Positions 44,111-55,430 of a stretch of 64,000 nt of DNA are shown piece by piece. Location of the stretch: contig CM036159.1 in assembly GCA_020631735.1 (NCBI GenBank), forward strand, positions 95,838,656 to 95,902,655, written 5' to 3'. This stretch comes from Saccharum officinarum (Eukaryota > Streptophyta > Magnoliopsida > Poales > Poaceae). Made by a program: the position numbers and the translations under genes. The notes beneath the pieces are model-generated. The model had not been told where the DNA came from. It ran no database searches and saw only the letters and a program-made list of their open reading frames with translations. Each line of letters begins with the position of its first letter. Position 1 is the stretch's first letter.

Positions 44111-44667
44111 ATGGAGCGGGAGCGGGAACAGGAGGCGGGCACAGCACAGCAACTGCTCGGGAGGCGCGGACACGCGGCACCCGGTGTACCGCGGGGGCAA
44201 GTGGGTATCGGAGATCCGGGAGCCGCGCAAGTCCAACAGGATCTGGCTGGGCACGTACCCGGCGCCGGAGATGGCGGCTGCCGCGTACGACGCCGCCGCA
44301 TTGGCGCTGCGGGGCGCCGAGGCCGCGCTCAACTTCCCCGGCGCGGCCCGCGCCTGCGTCGTGCTCCCCCGACGACATCCGCGCGGCCGCCGCGGTGATC
44401 GCCCGTTCCCATTCGCCGCAGGCGGGTGGTGAAGCTGCTGCTGCTGGTGGTGCTGGTGCAAGCACGTCGTCGTCCGGTGCCGGTGAGCACCGAGCGGGCG
44501 ACAGGCGTATCGTGGACGAGGACGACGTGCCCGGGCTGCTGGCGGGAATGGCCGAGGGGCTGATGATGAGCCCGCCGAGGCTCGTCGGGCCCGCGACGGA
44601 CGGCGCCGTGTCGCCGGAGGAGGACGGCAGCGAGGACGGCGTGGTGAGCCTGTGGGATCACTCTTGA
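44111..44667 (+). pseudogene. TINY-type DREB/ERF transcription factor, broken
   Basis: ATG at 44111 is in a different frame from the AP2 domain that follows. The AP2 reads DTRHPVYRG then [43 protein letters not shown]: the VRxRxW stretch expected after VYRG is absent (in-frame loss of about six codons in the first DNA-contact strand). Near 44364-44370 the frame changes again, and the C-terminal part reads [41 protein letters not shown] and SLWDHS, as in TINY/DREB A-4 proteins. These proteins bind DRE elements in stress promoters; this copy should not. Single exon, very GC-rich, as usual for the family. Confidence 0.75.
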
Positions 44668-44680
44668 ACTCAACCATGTC

Positions 44681-44772
44681 GTGAAATCATGAACTAATTA
44701 GCTTTAAAAATTCGTCTCGCAAATTGATATTGCGAGACGAATTTTTAAAGCATAATTAGTCTATGATTTCAC
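44681..44772. repeat. Hairpin of two 42-nt arms
   Basis: 44681-44722 and 44730-44772 are inverted copies (GTGAAATCAT ... TTCGTCTCGCAA) with about two mismatches and one indel and a 7-nt loop. The arms carry the GGCC-type MITE motif CTAATTAG-CTTTAAAAATTCGTCTCG, so this is probably two fused MITE termini just 3' of the DREB remnant. Confidence 0.75.
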
Positions 44773-46149
44773 AATACGGTGTTACAGTTAAGCTACAGTA
44801 ACTATGTGGTACGGACATGGTAATTAGGCTTAATAAATTCGTCTTACGAGCACCGAGGACTTTTATAATTTATTTTATTATTATTATTTAAACACTCTCC
44901 TGTGATCCCGACGTGACACTTTGAGCCCTGAATTTAAACGAGGCCCGGATACGGCGGAGTTGATGCTCCTGATACTCTGCCACCAGATCGCTGAACACAT
45001 GCATCTGTAACTCCAGTACCGGTCCGCACTCGTCTCCCGTACGGGCTCTGCACACTTCGCTGGAGATCATAGCAGAGCAGAGAGCATGGAGGAGGCGTGT
45101 CCCAGATGTACAAATTCTGCGGTACAGCTAACATAGGAGTAACTCCTCAATCCTATCCTACCGCTACTACTACACCAGTTGCATTGCAAGATCTGACCCC
45201 CATCGCATCCACCAACACGTAATAACGTGCTCAAATCTGTACCAAAGGTTCGATCATCGCCATCATCGGGCGGCATGTAACGTCCTCTCTTTGTTTTCAT
45301 GTGGCACTCTCCAAACGCAATTGTACAGTACAGGGCAGCAGAAAGCCTCTCACGTCCCGCCACACTCCGTTCGTGTACGACTGTACTCTGTACGTGGTGT
45401 AGCAGCTGGCCAATAGCCGTGGCCCGTGGGCGGCAGGCAGATTTGAACCGGAGCAGGGCGTTGCAGTGTACTCGAGGCGTAGGGAACGGAATGCCATATT
45501 GCCATGCCCGAAACGGCATCCGGTCCCTCGGCTCGGCTCGATGGATCGGCCAGTTTTGACATGTTCGGCTGCGCTGATAAGTCGGCTGAAAAACACACCA
45601 CCGATAACAAGCTAGCGTTCTAGCAGTAGTACGCGGAAACAGCAACCGTCACGCACGTACCTGTTGGACACGAGGCGCGGCTGTTGGCTGGGCACGCGAT
45701 TCGGCAAGTCGTCGTCGGTGCGGCCACCGCTCGCCCGCCCTCGGTTCTCTGCTCATGTCATGTCAAGGCGCGGGCGGTGCGCCGACCTGCCGTGGCGGGG
45801 CGACGACGGAGCCGGTTTCTCCCGCCACCTTGGACGGCTCTGCCGATTCCGCGTCGCTACTCGCTACACGAAAGCAGGTCGCATTTCAGAGGCCCGTTAC
45901 GTGCTGTAGTTTACTGTGGCAGGTACACCCACACTGACACCGGGGTGGGAATAATCCAGATATTTCTGGTGGGATATCCCTATCTTGAGTTGGATATAAA
46001 TACGAATCCGAACGTTCTCAGATACGAGTGTTACATTCTTATCTATACTTGTTTTGCATGTTTTTTTCACTTCCTACAGCGCTCTCACGTCATTCATGTC
46101 TGGTACATGAGGCGCTCTCACGATCTATTCTCGTACGAGTTAAAATATC
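44773..46149. other. Gene-free stretch
   Basis: Short ORFs on both strands (for example 45067-45645 minus) show no domain. A MITE-like TTAGGCTTAATAAATTCGTC fragment occurs near 44825. Around 45905 TTACTGTGGCAGGTAC recurs at 49921, linking this area to the local duplication. Confidence 0.35.
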
Positions 46150-47530
46150 CATGGGATGACGCAACAGTGACTGCTAAGGAAAATATCCATGGGATGAGCC
46201 CCATGCGATCCGATTAACTACTCAAGAGAGAAAATACTTTTTTACAAATTACATAATTTTTTGTACACATATGATGGGTGCAGAAAATGTAGGGACTTTG
46301 CAGCCGCTCGTGCCGGATCGTTTCGTTTGGAAATGGTCATCGTCGGGACGTACACTGCGTCATCCACCTACCGTGCCTTCTTTGCAGGTTCCACAAAGCT
46401 TCTTGGCGCCTCGGAGCTGTGGCGAGCGAGAGCTCCTCCACGGGTCAAGATGTTTTTCTGGTTGGCGCTGCATCGGCGCCATTGGACCTCCGAGCGCCGT
46501 AAGCGCCATGGGCTTCAGGATGATGATGTGTGCGCAATGTGTGATCAAGCCCCAGATACTGTCACCAACCTCTTCGTTGGGTGTGTCTTCTCTCGTGAGG
46601 TTTGGTACAAGCTCTTGGAGCCGCTTGGCCTGTCATCTCTCATGCCGATGGATGAGCCGGATCTTGGCCAGTGGTGGATCAGCCAACGGGGGCGTCTTGA
46701 TAGAGCGTCACGGCCTCTCTTCGACTCACTTGTGCTGCTAATCGCTTGGACGGTCTGGAAGGAGAGAAACAACCGAGTTTTCGGACGGCGCGCATCTTCG
46801 GTCATGCAGGTGGTGCGGGCGGTCGTCCATGAGAGGGCGAAATTTGGGCGCTTGCTGGCTATGCGCCGCTCGCCGCCCTCCACTACATTTGGTCGCAACA
46901 CTGTGATGTCATGTAATCGGACTTTAAGACTCCAGTAGGTGGTAGGTTTCTCTCCGTACCGGTGTGAGGTTTCTCGCCTCTGCGGGTCGGTCTCGTGGTC
47001 GGTTTGTGTAAGCTTAACTTTCTTTCCTCTTAATGAAAAACGGGCGCACAACCCGGTCGCGAAAAAGGGGGCTCCCCCTCCCCTCCCCCCCCCATTCCAT
47101 ATTAGCGAATACGAATTTAGATGATTGGGTATTCATTTATTTCTATTTATTTAATCCTAAAACAAATGAGAGGGTTTTGGCTGGGGGCAGTGACAACTGC
47201 ACAGCGATATTGTTGCATTTGGACGATGGCGATGAGTTGGTGGAGGAAACAATAATTATAATGCAAATTATAGCTTTGTCTCTTGTGTTTCTATCAAGTT
47301 CAATTTTTAAACAATCAATTACAATACAAACTATAGCTTAGTGTGTCTTGAGTTTATGTCCATATTAACAATCTTAAGTAGTTGGCAAGATTGTTAATTC
47401 ACTAGTGGCCCAACAATGCAAATAAAGAAATCAGCAAGGTACTTACAATTTTTTTTATCTAGCAAAGGTAATTCTACCCGCGGCTAAATGCTAATGATAG
47501 GAGGAGAAGTTTCTCAACCTGGAACAAGTT
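46150..47530. repeat. Direct duplication, copy 1 (with LINE insert)
   Basis: 46184-46302 (ATATCCATGGGATG..., TTTTTTGTACACATATGA, GGTGCAGAAA) matches 48774-48872; 47100-47530 (TTAGCGAATACGAATT, GATTGGGTATTCATTT, TTTTTAAACAATCAATTACA) matches 48914-49440. The middle of copy 1 is the LINE piece 46303-47095, absent from copy 2. Confidence 0.85.
46303..47095 (+). mobile_element. 5'-truncated LINE (L1-type) with zf-RVT domain
   Basis: The only coding part left is the C-terminus after the RT: DRFVWKW, SASSTYRAFFAGS-like text, ELWRARAPPRVKMFFWLALHRR, RRKRHGLQDDDVCAMCDQAPD, LLIAWTVWKERNNRVF (stop at 46938). This is the reverse-transcriptase zinc-binding domain of plant L1 LINEs. One small frame change occurs near 46345. 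Followed by a 3' tail with CTTAATGAAAA (47029). 5' truncation is normal for LINE insertions. Confidence 0.85.
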
Positions 47531-47803
47531 TGTAAGAGGCAATGACCAGTGACCCGTATAGATCTGCACAAGATGGCTATTGTGGTAGCGTGTTAAAACC
47601 GTAGTCGCCCTTGAGCGCAAGCAAGAAAACACAATGTGGGTAGTGAGTTTTTTTTTCTTTCGACCATGTGTCATCCTCATGACCCATATATGCACCCACT
47701 TGCCATACTGGGATGAGCAACTAGAGAGATGATGTGCCTAAATGTACCTTACCGTCAAGTTCATGTAGTAATCGTGTATCTGACCTATTTTACGGAGTTT
47801 TTA
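47096..47803. other. Non-coding part of duplication copy 1
   Basis: AT-rich sequence shared with copy 2; no gene. Confidence 0.45.
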
Positions 47804-48504
47804 GGAAAAAGTCTACTTCACCCCCCAACTATGGGGGTGGACTACTTAACCCCCTCAACTATGAAACGGTCTTTTCTACCCCTGAACTTTTCAAAAGCGG
47901 TCAAATTACCCCCAGACGGTTTTCAGACTTGCGGTTGCTACAGTAACATCAGTCTTGATACAGTTCCGGCGGTTTTGCCTTTTCTTTTTTATTTATTTCG
48001 GCTGAATCTTTGAAAAATCATAGTAAATCACAGAAAAATCATAAAATAAAAAATCTAATTTTGTTGGACTCCACATGAGTAAATCTACACAGTGAATATA
48101 TAATATGGTATGCTTTAGTACAACAAAATTGGAGTCCAAATTACAGAAAAAAATAGATCAAAATCTACAGCAAAAACTTTGTACTAAAGCATATCATATT
48201 ATATGTTCACTGTGTAGATCTACTTATGTGGAGTCCAACAAAATTGGATTTTTCATTTTATGATTTTTCTGTGATTTACTATGATTTTTCAAAGATTCAG
48301 CCGAAATAAATAAAAAAGAAAAAGGCAAAACCGCTGGTATTGTAGTAAACCCGCGGTTACTGTAGCAAATCCGCCGTTTCAAAACCGCCTGGAGGGTAAT
48401 TTGACCGGTTTTAGAAAGTTTAGAGGGTAGAATAGACTGTTTCATAGTTGATGGGATTAAGTAGTCCACCCCCATAGTTGAGGGGGGTGAAGTAGACTTT
48501 TTCC
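47804..48504. mobile_element. Mutator-like fold-back MITE with 10-bp target duplication
   Basis: 701 bp, almost wholly palindromic: starts GGAAAAAGTCTACTTCACCC, ends GAAGTAGACTTTTTCC. Flanked by GGAGTTTTTA at 47794-47803 and 48505-48514. Copy 2 of the local duplication has the uninterrupted sequence near 49440-49460 (GGGCGTTTTTACATTCATATG). A 9-10-bp duplication with long inverted ends points to a Mutator-type transposase. Confidence 0.88.
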
Positions 48505-48759
48505 GGAGTTTTTATATTTCATATGCTTGAATTTGTAGGAATTTTCAGGCAATAATCTTACAAATCAACTAGTACAATTAAAAGGGTAACTTATAAGAGA
48601 TCATTCATATTTTTTCAAACACTGATAAAATTATATGTTGCTTGAACAATAGCAAAATAAATATCAAACACTTGAGATATGCCAGAAGTGTTTTCTCAAA
48701 ACTAGCACTTTTTTTTAGCCTAGCATGCAGACGGAGTAACGGCGTGGCCAGCTATGTGC

Positions 48760-49450
48760 AGCACTGAATAAAAATATCCATGCGATCTGATTAACTACTT
48801 TAGAGAGAAAATACCTTTTTACAAAATACATAATTTTTTGTACACATATGACGGGTGCAGAAATTGTAGGACTAAGGGCCACCCCCCCCCCCCCCCCCCC
48901 CCCCCGCCTCATCAGTTTAGCGAATACGAATTCAGAAGATTGGGTATTCATTTCTTTCTATTTATTTAATCCCCAAAACAAGTGAGAGGATTTTGGCTTT
49001 GGGTGCACGAGCGATGATGACAGCTACACAGCACCACCGAGCCATATTCTTGCACTGGACGATGACGATGAGCTGGTGGAGAAAACAATTATTATGATGC
49101 GAATTATAGTTTAGTCTCTTGTGTCTCTATCAAGTTCAATTTTTAAACAATCAATTACAATACAAACTTTAGCTTAGTGTGTCTTGAGTTATGTCAAGAT
49201 TAACAGTCTTTGGTAGTTGGCAAGATTGTTACTAATTCACTAGTGGCCTAACAAATAAAGAAATTAGTAAATTAATACAGTCTTCAGTTAGTACCAAATT
49301 ATATTGGTACTTACAAATTCGTTTTGAGCTAGCAAATGTAAATCTACCCAGGGCTAAATGCTAATGGTAGGAGGAGAAGTTGCTTAACCTGGAACAAGTT
49401 TGAAAGAGAGGATTACCAATGACCCGTATAGACCTATTTTTAGGGCGTTT
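48760..49450. repeat. Direct duplication, copy 2
   Basis: Counterpart of 46150-47530 lacking the LINE and, after 49440, lacking the fold-back MITE. A further short repeat of the unit boundary (CTAGCACTTTTTT..CCTAG.ACGCAGA.GGAGTAA) occurs at 48705-48745 and 49845-49885, suggesting a unit of ~1.14 kb. Confidence 0.8.
48882..48905. repeat. Poly-C tract, 24 bases
   Basis: An uninterrupted run of 24 C at the point where copy 1 carries the LINE. Copy 1 has a shorter C-rich remnant at 47082-47092. Confidence 0.95.
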
Positions 49451-49597
49451 TTACATTCATATGCTTGAATTTGTAGGAATTTGCAGGCAATAATCTACTA
49501 ATCAACTAGTATAATTAAAAGCGTAACTTATACGAGATTCATATTTTTTCTATAGTCAGACAATGATGAAAAAAAATCAGACACTTGAGATATCTAA

Positions 49598-49823
49598 GGG
49601 GGTGTTTGGTTGGAGGAGTTAAAGTTTAACGAACGTTGTAGCATTTTCGTCTTATTTGACAAAAAATTTCTAATCTTGGACTAATTAGGCTTAATAGATT
49701 CGTCTCGTAAATTACTCCTAATCTGTGCCGATATGCATACAATTAATCTATATTTAGTACTCCATGCATTTGAGAGAACATTGATGTGATGAGAGTTAAA
49801 CAACTCCGGAAAACCAAACAGGC
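49598..49823. mobile_element. MITE with GGGGGTGTTTGGTT ends
   Basis: Ends GGGGGTGTTTGGTTGG and AAACCAAACAGGC, CTAAG on both sides. Relative of the promoter MITEs at 17507 and 56997. Confidence 0.75.
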
Positions 49824-50039
49824 CTAAGAAGCGTTTCTTTAGAACTAGCACTTTTTTCAACCTAGGACGCAGATGGAGTAATGGAGCGGCCAGCTGGCTG
49901 CTAGCCTGCTACAGGCTGTGGTTACTGTGGCAGGTACGGTCACGTCTCCTGCCCGGCAGGCGGCACGGGCCGGCGAGGCGGCGAGGAGGGAGCGTACACT
50001 ACAGGCCGCCAGCAGGTGGGCTGGCCTATTGGATTGCAA

Positions 50040-50302
50040 GGCCAGGTTTAGTTTGCCAAGTTTGCCACCAAAATGCACTATGTAAAAAGAAGGTTTTCTG
50101 TCACATTAAAATGTCGGCACATGTATGAAGTACTAAATTTAGATGAAATCAAAACTAATTGAACAGTTTTATTGTACTTTGCGAGACAAACATTTTAAAC
50201 CTAATTAATCAATGTTTGAACAATTATTACTAAATAAAAATAAAAATGATACAGTGCCAAACAGTAATTTGGGGATATCAATTTAGGGATCTAAACAAGG
50301 CC
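50040..50302. mobile_element. GGCC-type MITE
   Basis: Ends GGCCAGGTTTAGTTTG and GATCTAAACAAGGCC; body like the arm A-specific MITE at 19184 (GTAAAAAGAAG, AAAATGTCGGCA, TGCGAGA). Confidence 0.75.
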
Positions 50303-52511
50303 TAAATTGGCTGTGGCTCGGCGTTGATGCCAGGGGTTGGATTGGTTGCTCTGTCCTCCCGGGTGCGACCTGCAGCTGTGCTCTTGGTTGCATGCAGAGA
50401 TCTTAATCCACGTTGCCGCATACGTGATGCCCATTCAAAAATCAAAATCAAATTACATCAAATCGAAATCTCTATATAGGATTCGTACACCAAAAGCGGG
50501 CAAACCATCATGCCACATTGCCCGCTAAGCCACGAGCCATCGGATCGGGCGAGCAAGCAATCTAGTTCGTCCGATTACGGGTCAGTCGGGTCTCGTACCT
50601 GCTTTATCGTCAACCCGAGCCCGCTCCCCTCGACCCTTGGCCTCAACTCCCGCTGTCCCACACCTCCTCCCGGCGCAAGTGGGGGCTTAGCGACCCCGCC
50701 GTGGGCAGGAGTGAGGGTGCGGCAGCCCCGACGGCCCCGGAGCCAGCGGGGGCACGGGCACGGCAGCTACTGCCACCCTGGCGCGGGCGTGGGGGAGGGC
50801 CCCCTCCCACGGCATCCCCAGGCGGCGCTACAGGCATGAAAGGCGCGAGCGGCAGGTCTGGCGGATGCCGGAGGCAGGCTCGCAGCGCGGCGCTGCGAGC
50901 CGGACGCACCCCTTTGAATGTTTGTGTTCTTGATGTGGACCTACGACAGGTCTGCTCCTTACAGCACAAGCTAATAAGAATTTGCACATTTGTACTAATC
51001 CATGCAGAAACGTGTGAAAATCCTAGGAAAAAATTATAGATTCAAATAATGTGAAATTAATTTTGGTAGATTCATAACTTTATCCTCTACCCGTGGAAAA
51101 TATGTTTGCATATGTTACTCTAGCCAAATTTTTTTTATTTATCATAATATGCAGAATTTGATAAATGCAAAATAAATTCCCTAGGGCTCTACAAATTGCA
51201 ACACAATTTTATCGGATCTGTTGTGACGTGGCCTTACCTAGAGAAATGCATATGCACAACCATCTTTGCATTATAATGATTTATATGCTTTAGTTGCCTT
51301 GTATTGCAAAAAATATTAAATTTGTGTAGACATTAAATATTATCTTTGCATTATGTTTTGTTGAATAGTTTGACAAAGGACCACCTGTAGTCCTGTACCT
51401 ATGGCTATCATGGTTCCTTGCAATTTTTGATAGACTCATACTCTGATTTCAGAGTGGCTTGGTTTAGCAAGTGTAGAACCTAGGTAATAGGATTAACTTC
51501 TAGCTTAGCCCTGCAAGCTTGCTTTTCCTGTCAGTTGTCACTACCTTTTATTTTATCGAACTGCATCTAAAAATTGATTGCTTCTTGGTGTGATCATACG
51601 TGAATGATTATTTTTGCCTATGCGATCTTGGGCTTAAGGCATAATAAATCAGAACAAAGAACTTGTATTATGTGTTCTTTGTCAGTTATATTCTATATGC
51701 GGTGAGTGGCTCTGGGCAAGGGAGTATGAGGACCTGGGGTTCACCGGCCTCGGCCTCTGCTTCGACTACAACATGATGAAGCTATGAAATTGATTTCTAG
51801 GATTAGTGGAGGCTATGTGAACCTATGATGATTGGACTATAAAATTTGAGGTTTGCTCTTAGCTCACAAGTTATAGATCATGTGGTGCTGGTTATGCATT
51901 ATCCTCACTGTTTCGGTCTATTGTTTTGACTGTCCCTAGTAGCGCATAGAATTCCTGTAATCCAGATGATGCAAGGCCTTAATCTCGTTTCTATAAAAGA
52001 TGAGTAATGTTGTTCTTGAAGACAGAGTGAAAGAGCTGAAGCTAGATAGCTCCAATTGAACGGATTGGAAATATCATTCATGTCACATATTTCTCCCATT
52101 TTAATTTGTTTTTTATCTATGCTTTACACTTACATATTTATGTGTTTTGCTAATTAACATCTGTGCATGATTCATTCTAAAAAAATTCATAGGACCTGTG
52201 TACCCTCTTCCAAGTTTATGGTTCTTCTTTTTTCAACATATAGTTTGGATATAGTTACTAACGTGTGACATCTGGTTCCTTCAAGCACTAATTCTTTCTT
52301 AGAGGTTCAACAAAAAAAATACCTTCTTCTTTAACTTGGTTATCATGGATCATAAACATTGAATTAAGTAGTCCTATTATTTTTAAAGTTATTAAATCTT
52401 ACTCCAATCTAAAAAGGAAGGTTCTGTTAATTTATCATTCGTTTCATCAAAAGTTTAAGCTTCTTAATTCCAAGACTAGATGGCTTGTGTGTACATACCA
52501 AAATCAGAGAA
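50303..52511. other. Gene-poor stretch
   Basis: 50500-50930 is GC-rich with ORFs driven by composition only. 51000-52500 is AT-rich. Near 51710-51787 a short frame reads LWAREYEDLGFTGLGLCFDYNMMKL-like text in pieces (EYEDLGFTGLGLCFDYNMM, stop), which looks like a terminal exon, but I do not recognise the family. Confidence 0.3.
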
Positions 52512-52968
52512 CTATTTTTTCACATTTTTACCACTACTCATGAACAATATGTTGAATAAACACAAACCCATGATATGTTATGGAATCATGGTAGTGACTG
52601 TTTTAATTGTGTCAAATGTTGTATGGTCCTCTTCCTTAATCTTTCGTTGCTAACAGGCAACACAACCATAGGTGTGGGTCGCAACAACCACATCAACTGG
52701 CTACTAGATTTGTTTAATGCCATTTCTATTCTTTCTACAGTACTTATCCAGATCATGCTTAGGGTGTCTGCCTCCATGAAACAATGCCACCTCAGATTGC
52801 GTGCGATTCTCAGGAGTAGGGAAAGAGATTATTTCCATTTTTCTCTGAATTCCGGTAGAGGGTCACACACCTCCTGTTTCCTAGAAAAAATCTGAAGCTT
52901 CCTTGCTTCGACCTTTCTAGCGTGCGTTCTAGAGAGGTTCTTTCTTTCTTTTGTGCTATGGCCGTTGG

Positions 52969-52973
52969 CTAAT
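52969..52973. other. Empty insertion site of the chromovirus
   Basis: Single CTAAT where arm A has ATTAG on both sides of the element (opposite strand). Confidence 0.95.
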
Positions 52974-52989
52974 TGATTTCCATTCTACG

Positions 52990-53330
52990 CAGGTTAAGCT
53001 GGAACAGGACATGAGCAAAATATGTCGGAGATTAATTGATGTTTTGTGGATTTCACTGTGCTGATTCTATTTTAGTTTTCCTACACGTGAATTTCATCCT
53101 CATATCCTAATTTAAACATTTGATATTTCTTCTGTTTGATGGATTTTTCATGCCCTACTTGCTTGTTGCAGGCAACTACCGATGATTGGTTTGATTATGA
53201 GAAATCGGTTTTGTGCTCCATGCCATGACTCCATCCAGGGAAGTGGTGGATTCAGCAAAGGGGGCGACTAATGATGCAGAGCATAGGCAAGCAACTCACC
53301 TTCAGCTCACACTACCAATGCCAAAGAGAT
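52990..53330 (+). other. Possible exon remnants
   Basis: After CGCAG a frame reads VKLEQDMSKICRRLID; after TTGCAG at 53170 another reads ATTDDWFDYEKSVLCSMP and then, in a shifted frame, TPSREVVDSAKGATNDAEHRQ. These could be two exons of an old gene. I do not recognise the family. Confidence 0.25.
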
Positions 53331-53985
53331 TGTAACAAACATTAAGTGGTGACCGTGATCTCTAAAGATTGACATATGAGCTCATGCTAAATTGAATTTT
53401 TGTCCAATTCGTACCAGCATCTGTAGAGGAGTACTGCAGAGAAAACTCCAAATGTGGCTGTAAAGTCTCTCTGCAGCCTTTCCTGCCTTTTTATATTTCT
53501 CAGCGAGCATAAACTCACTTTGGAGTTCAGAAAAGATACAATATATTTAAGTACAGCCACATTTTATATGGCGATCCTACTTATTTTTCTTCATGTTTAA
53601 TACGATTCTAATTATCTACAAGATTAATCCGTCTCTTTACCTCCTTTGAAATGCCTCCATTTCTAGAATATCATTATGATTGATATAACAATGAAAAGTT
53701 GATGTAACAACGGAAAATGCATTTTGTTGTATATAAACCTTCATCAACGCCTACCGCAGTCCTTTTCTCTTAGTGATATGTAAATGGTGTTCCCACTTCC
53801 TGCTTTCAAAAATAAAAGATACGTGTTAAAAATTTATTAGTCTTGCAATTAACAATGCTTCTTTTATATTTTGCATCACTAAGTAAATACATACATTAAT
53901 GTGTATGCAGTCCTTTCTACTCCACTTTGATATCGCGGGATAGCCTAATACTGGCAGCTGCGCGGGAAGCGACGCTTAGTTTCTA

Positions 53986-54244
53986 CTCCCTCCATCCCAA
54001 ATTACAAGGCATTTCAAGAATCTTGAAGAGTCAACGGATCTCAAGTTCGACCAAATTTATATAATAAGATAATAATATTTATGATACCAATTAAGTATCA
54101 TTAGATTCTTCATTAATTATATTTTTATAGTATACCTATTTGATGTTATAAATTTTTGTAATTTTCTCTATAATTTTGGTCAAACATATGATGTTTTGAC
54201 TCTTTAAGATTCTTGGAATGACTTATAATTTGGAATGGAGGGAG
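53986..54244. mobile_element. Stowaway-type MITE (arm B)
   Basis: CTCCCTCCATCCCAAATTAC at one end, TA on both sides; allelic to 20360-20618. Confidence 0.85.
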
Positions 54245-54395
54245 TAGTTTTGAATGAATTCGTCCATGGATGACGATGGATTAATAAAGGCTGAAGAATC
54301 CGGGGAATTTGTTGTCAACCCGAGCTGGCAAGCTGTCCTACTCATACTGAGTACGTACCGTACTCCTACTGAGTACTAGTGTGAAAAAATAAACT

Positions 54396-55023
54396 AAGGG
54401 GGTGTTTATATGTAAAAAAAATTTAGAATTTTGCTACTGTAGCACTTTCGTTTGTATTTATCAATTAGTGTCCAATTATGGACTAATTAGGCTCAAAAGA
54501 TTTGTCTCGTGATTTACAACCAAACTGTGTAATTAGTTGTTTGTTTTACCTACATTAAGTGCTTCATGCATGTGTCTGAAAATTGATGTGATGGAGAGAA
54601 AGCGTAAATATTTGGAATTTGAAAGGAGAGAGTGTTTTCCATACCATATAAGTACCACATCAGGAGGCGACGACGACGGCTGACAAGGCGAGCAATGCGC
54701 GCTGCAGCCTGCAACTAACGCATTGTTTAGATGCACCCTAAAAGTTAGAATTTCTTCACTTTCTCCATCACATCAAGGGGTATCTTAACGTGATGAATCT
54801 TTTGAGCCTAATTTAGTACACAGTTTCAAAACTAAACTGTGTACTAAAGATGGAGATCACGAGGTGATTTCCAACTAACGCCTTGTTTAGTAGACAGTTT
54901 AGTTGGTAATCACGAGATGAATCTTTTGAGCCTAGTTGATTCACGATTGGACAATATTTAACAAATAAGACGAAAATAATACTATTCATCAGGTTTAAAA
55001 TATTTACAATCTAAACATGGCCT
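54396..55023. repeat. Rearranged MITE fragments (arm B)
   Basis: Counterpart of 19587-20215, with several internal differences. Confidence 0.5.
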
Positions 55024-55194
55024 GAGCATACAGGAGGCAAGGGGTATCTTAACGATTAATGGCACAGCTGGACGGAGCGCGTGCTTCGACGCACCAGCAG
55101 TCCTCCATGCATGCAGAGAGCAGCATATTCAAAACCCCTTACACGTGTGCATCCGTACTCGTAGTTCATTTTGACGGCGATTCCGACACCTGGG

Positions 55195-55430
55195 CCCTTT
55201 AGTTGCCATAAATTTTGCAAATTTTTTCAACATTTCCCGTCCCATCGAATCTTTGAACGCATGCATGAAGCATTAAATATAGATAAAAAATAAAACTAAT
55301 TATACAGTTTAGACGAAATAAACGAGACGAATCTTTTAAGCCTAGTTAGACTATGATTAAACACTAATTACTAAATAACAACGAAATTTACTACAGTGTC
55401 ATTTTGCAAAATATTTTGCATCTAAACCGG
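55195..55430. mobile_element. Arm B-specific MITE with 8-bp target duplication
   Basis: 236 bp starting CCCTTTAGTTGCC and ending GCATCTAAACCGG, flanked by CACCTGGG (55187-55194) and CGCCTGGG (55431-55438). Arm A has a single copy of the site near 19147-19156 (CGCCCAGGGG). Same superfamily as the arm A-specific element, but a different insertion. Confidence 0.8.

Noticed and set aside
45067..45645. 192-codon minus-strand ORF
   Set aside because: No recognisable motif and no splice or promoter context; likely chance.
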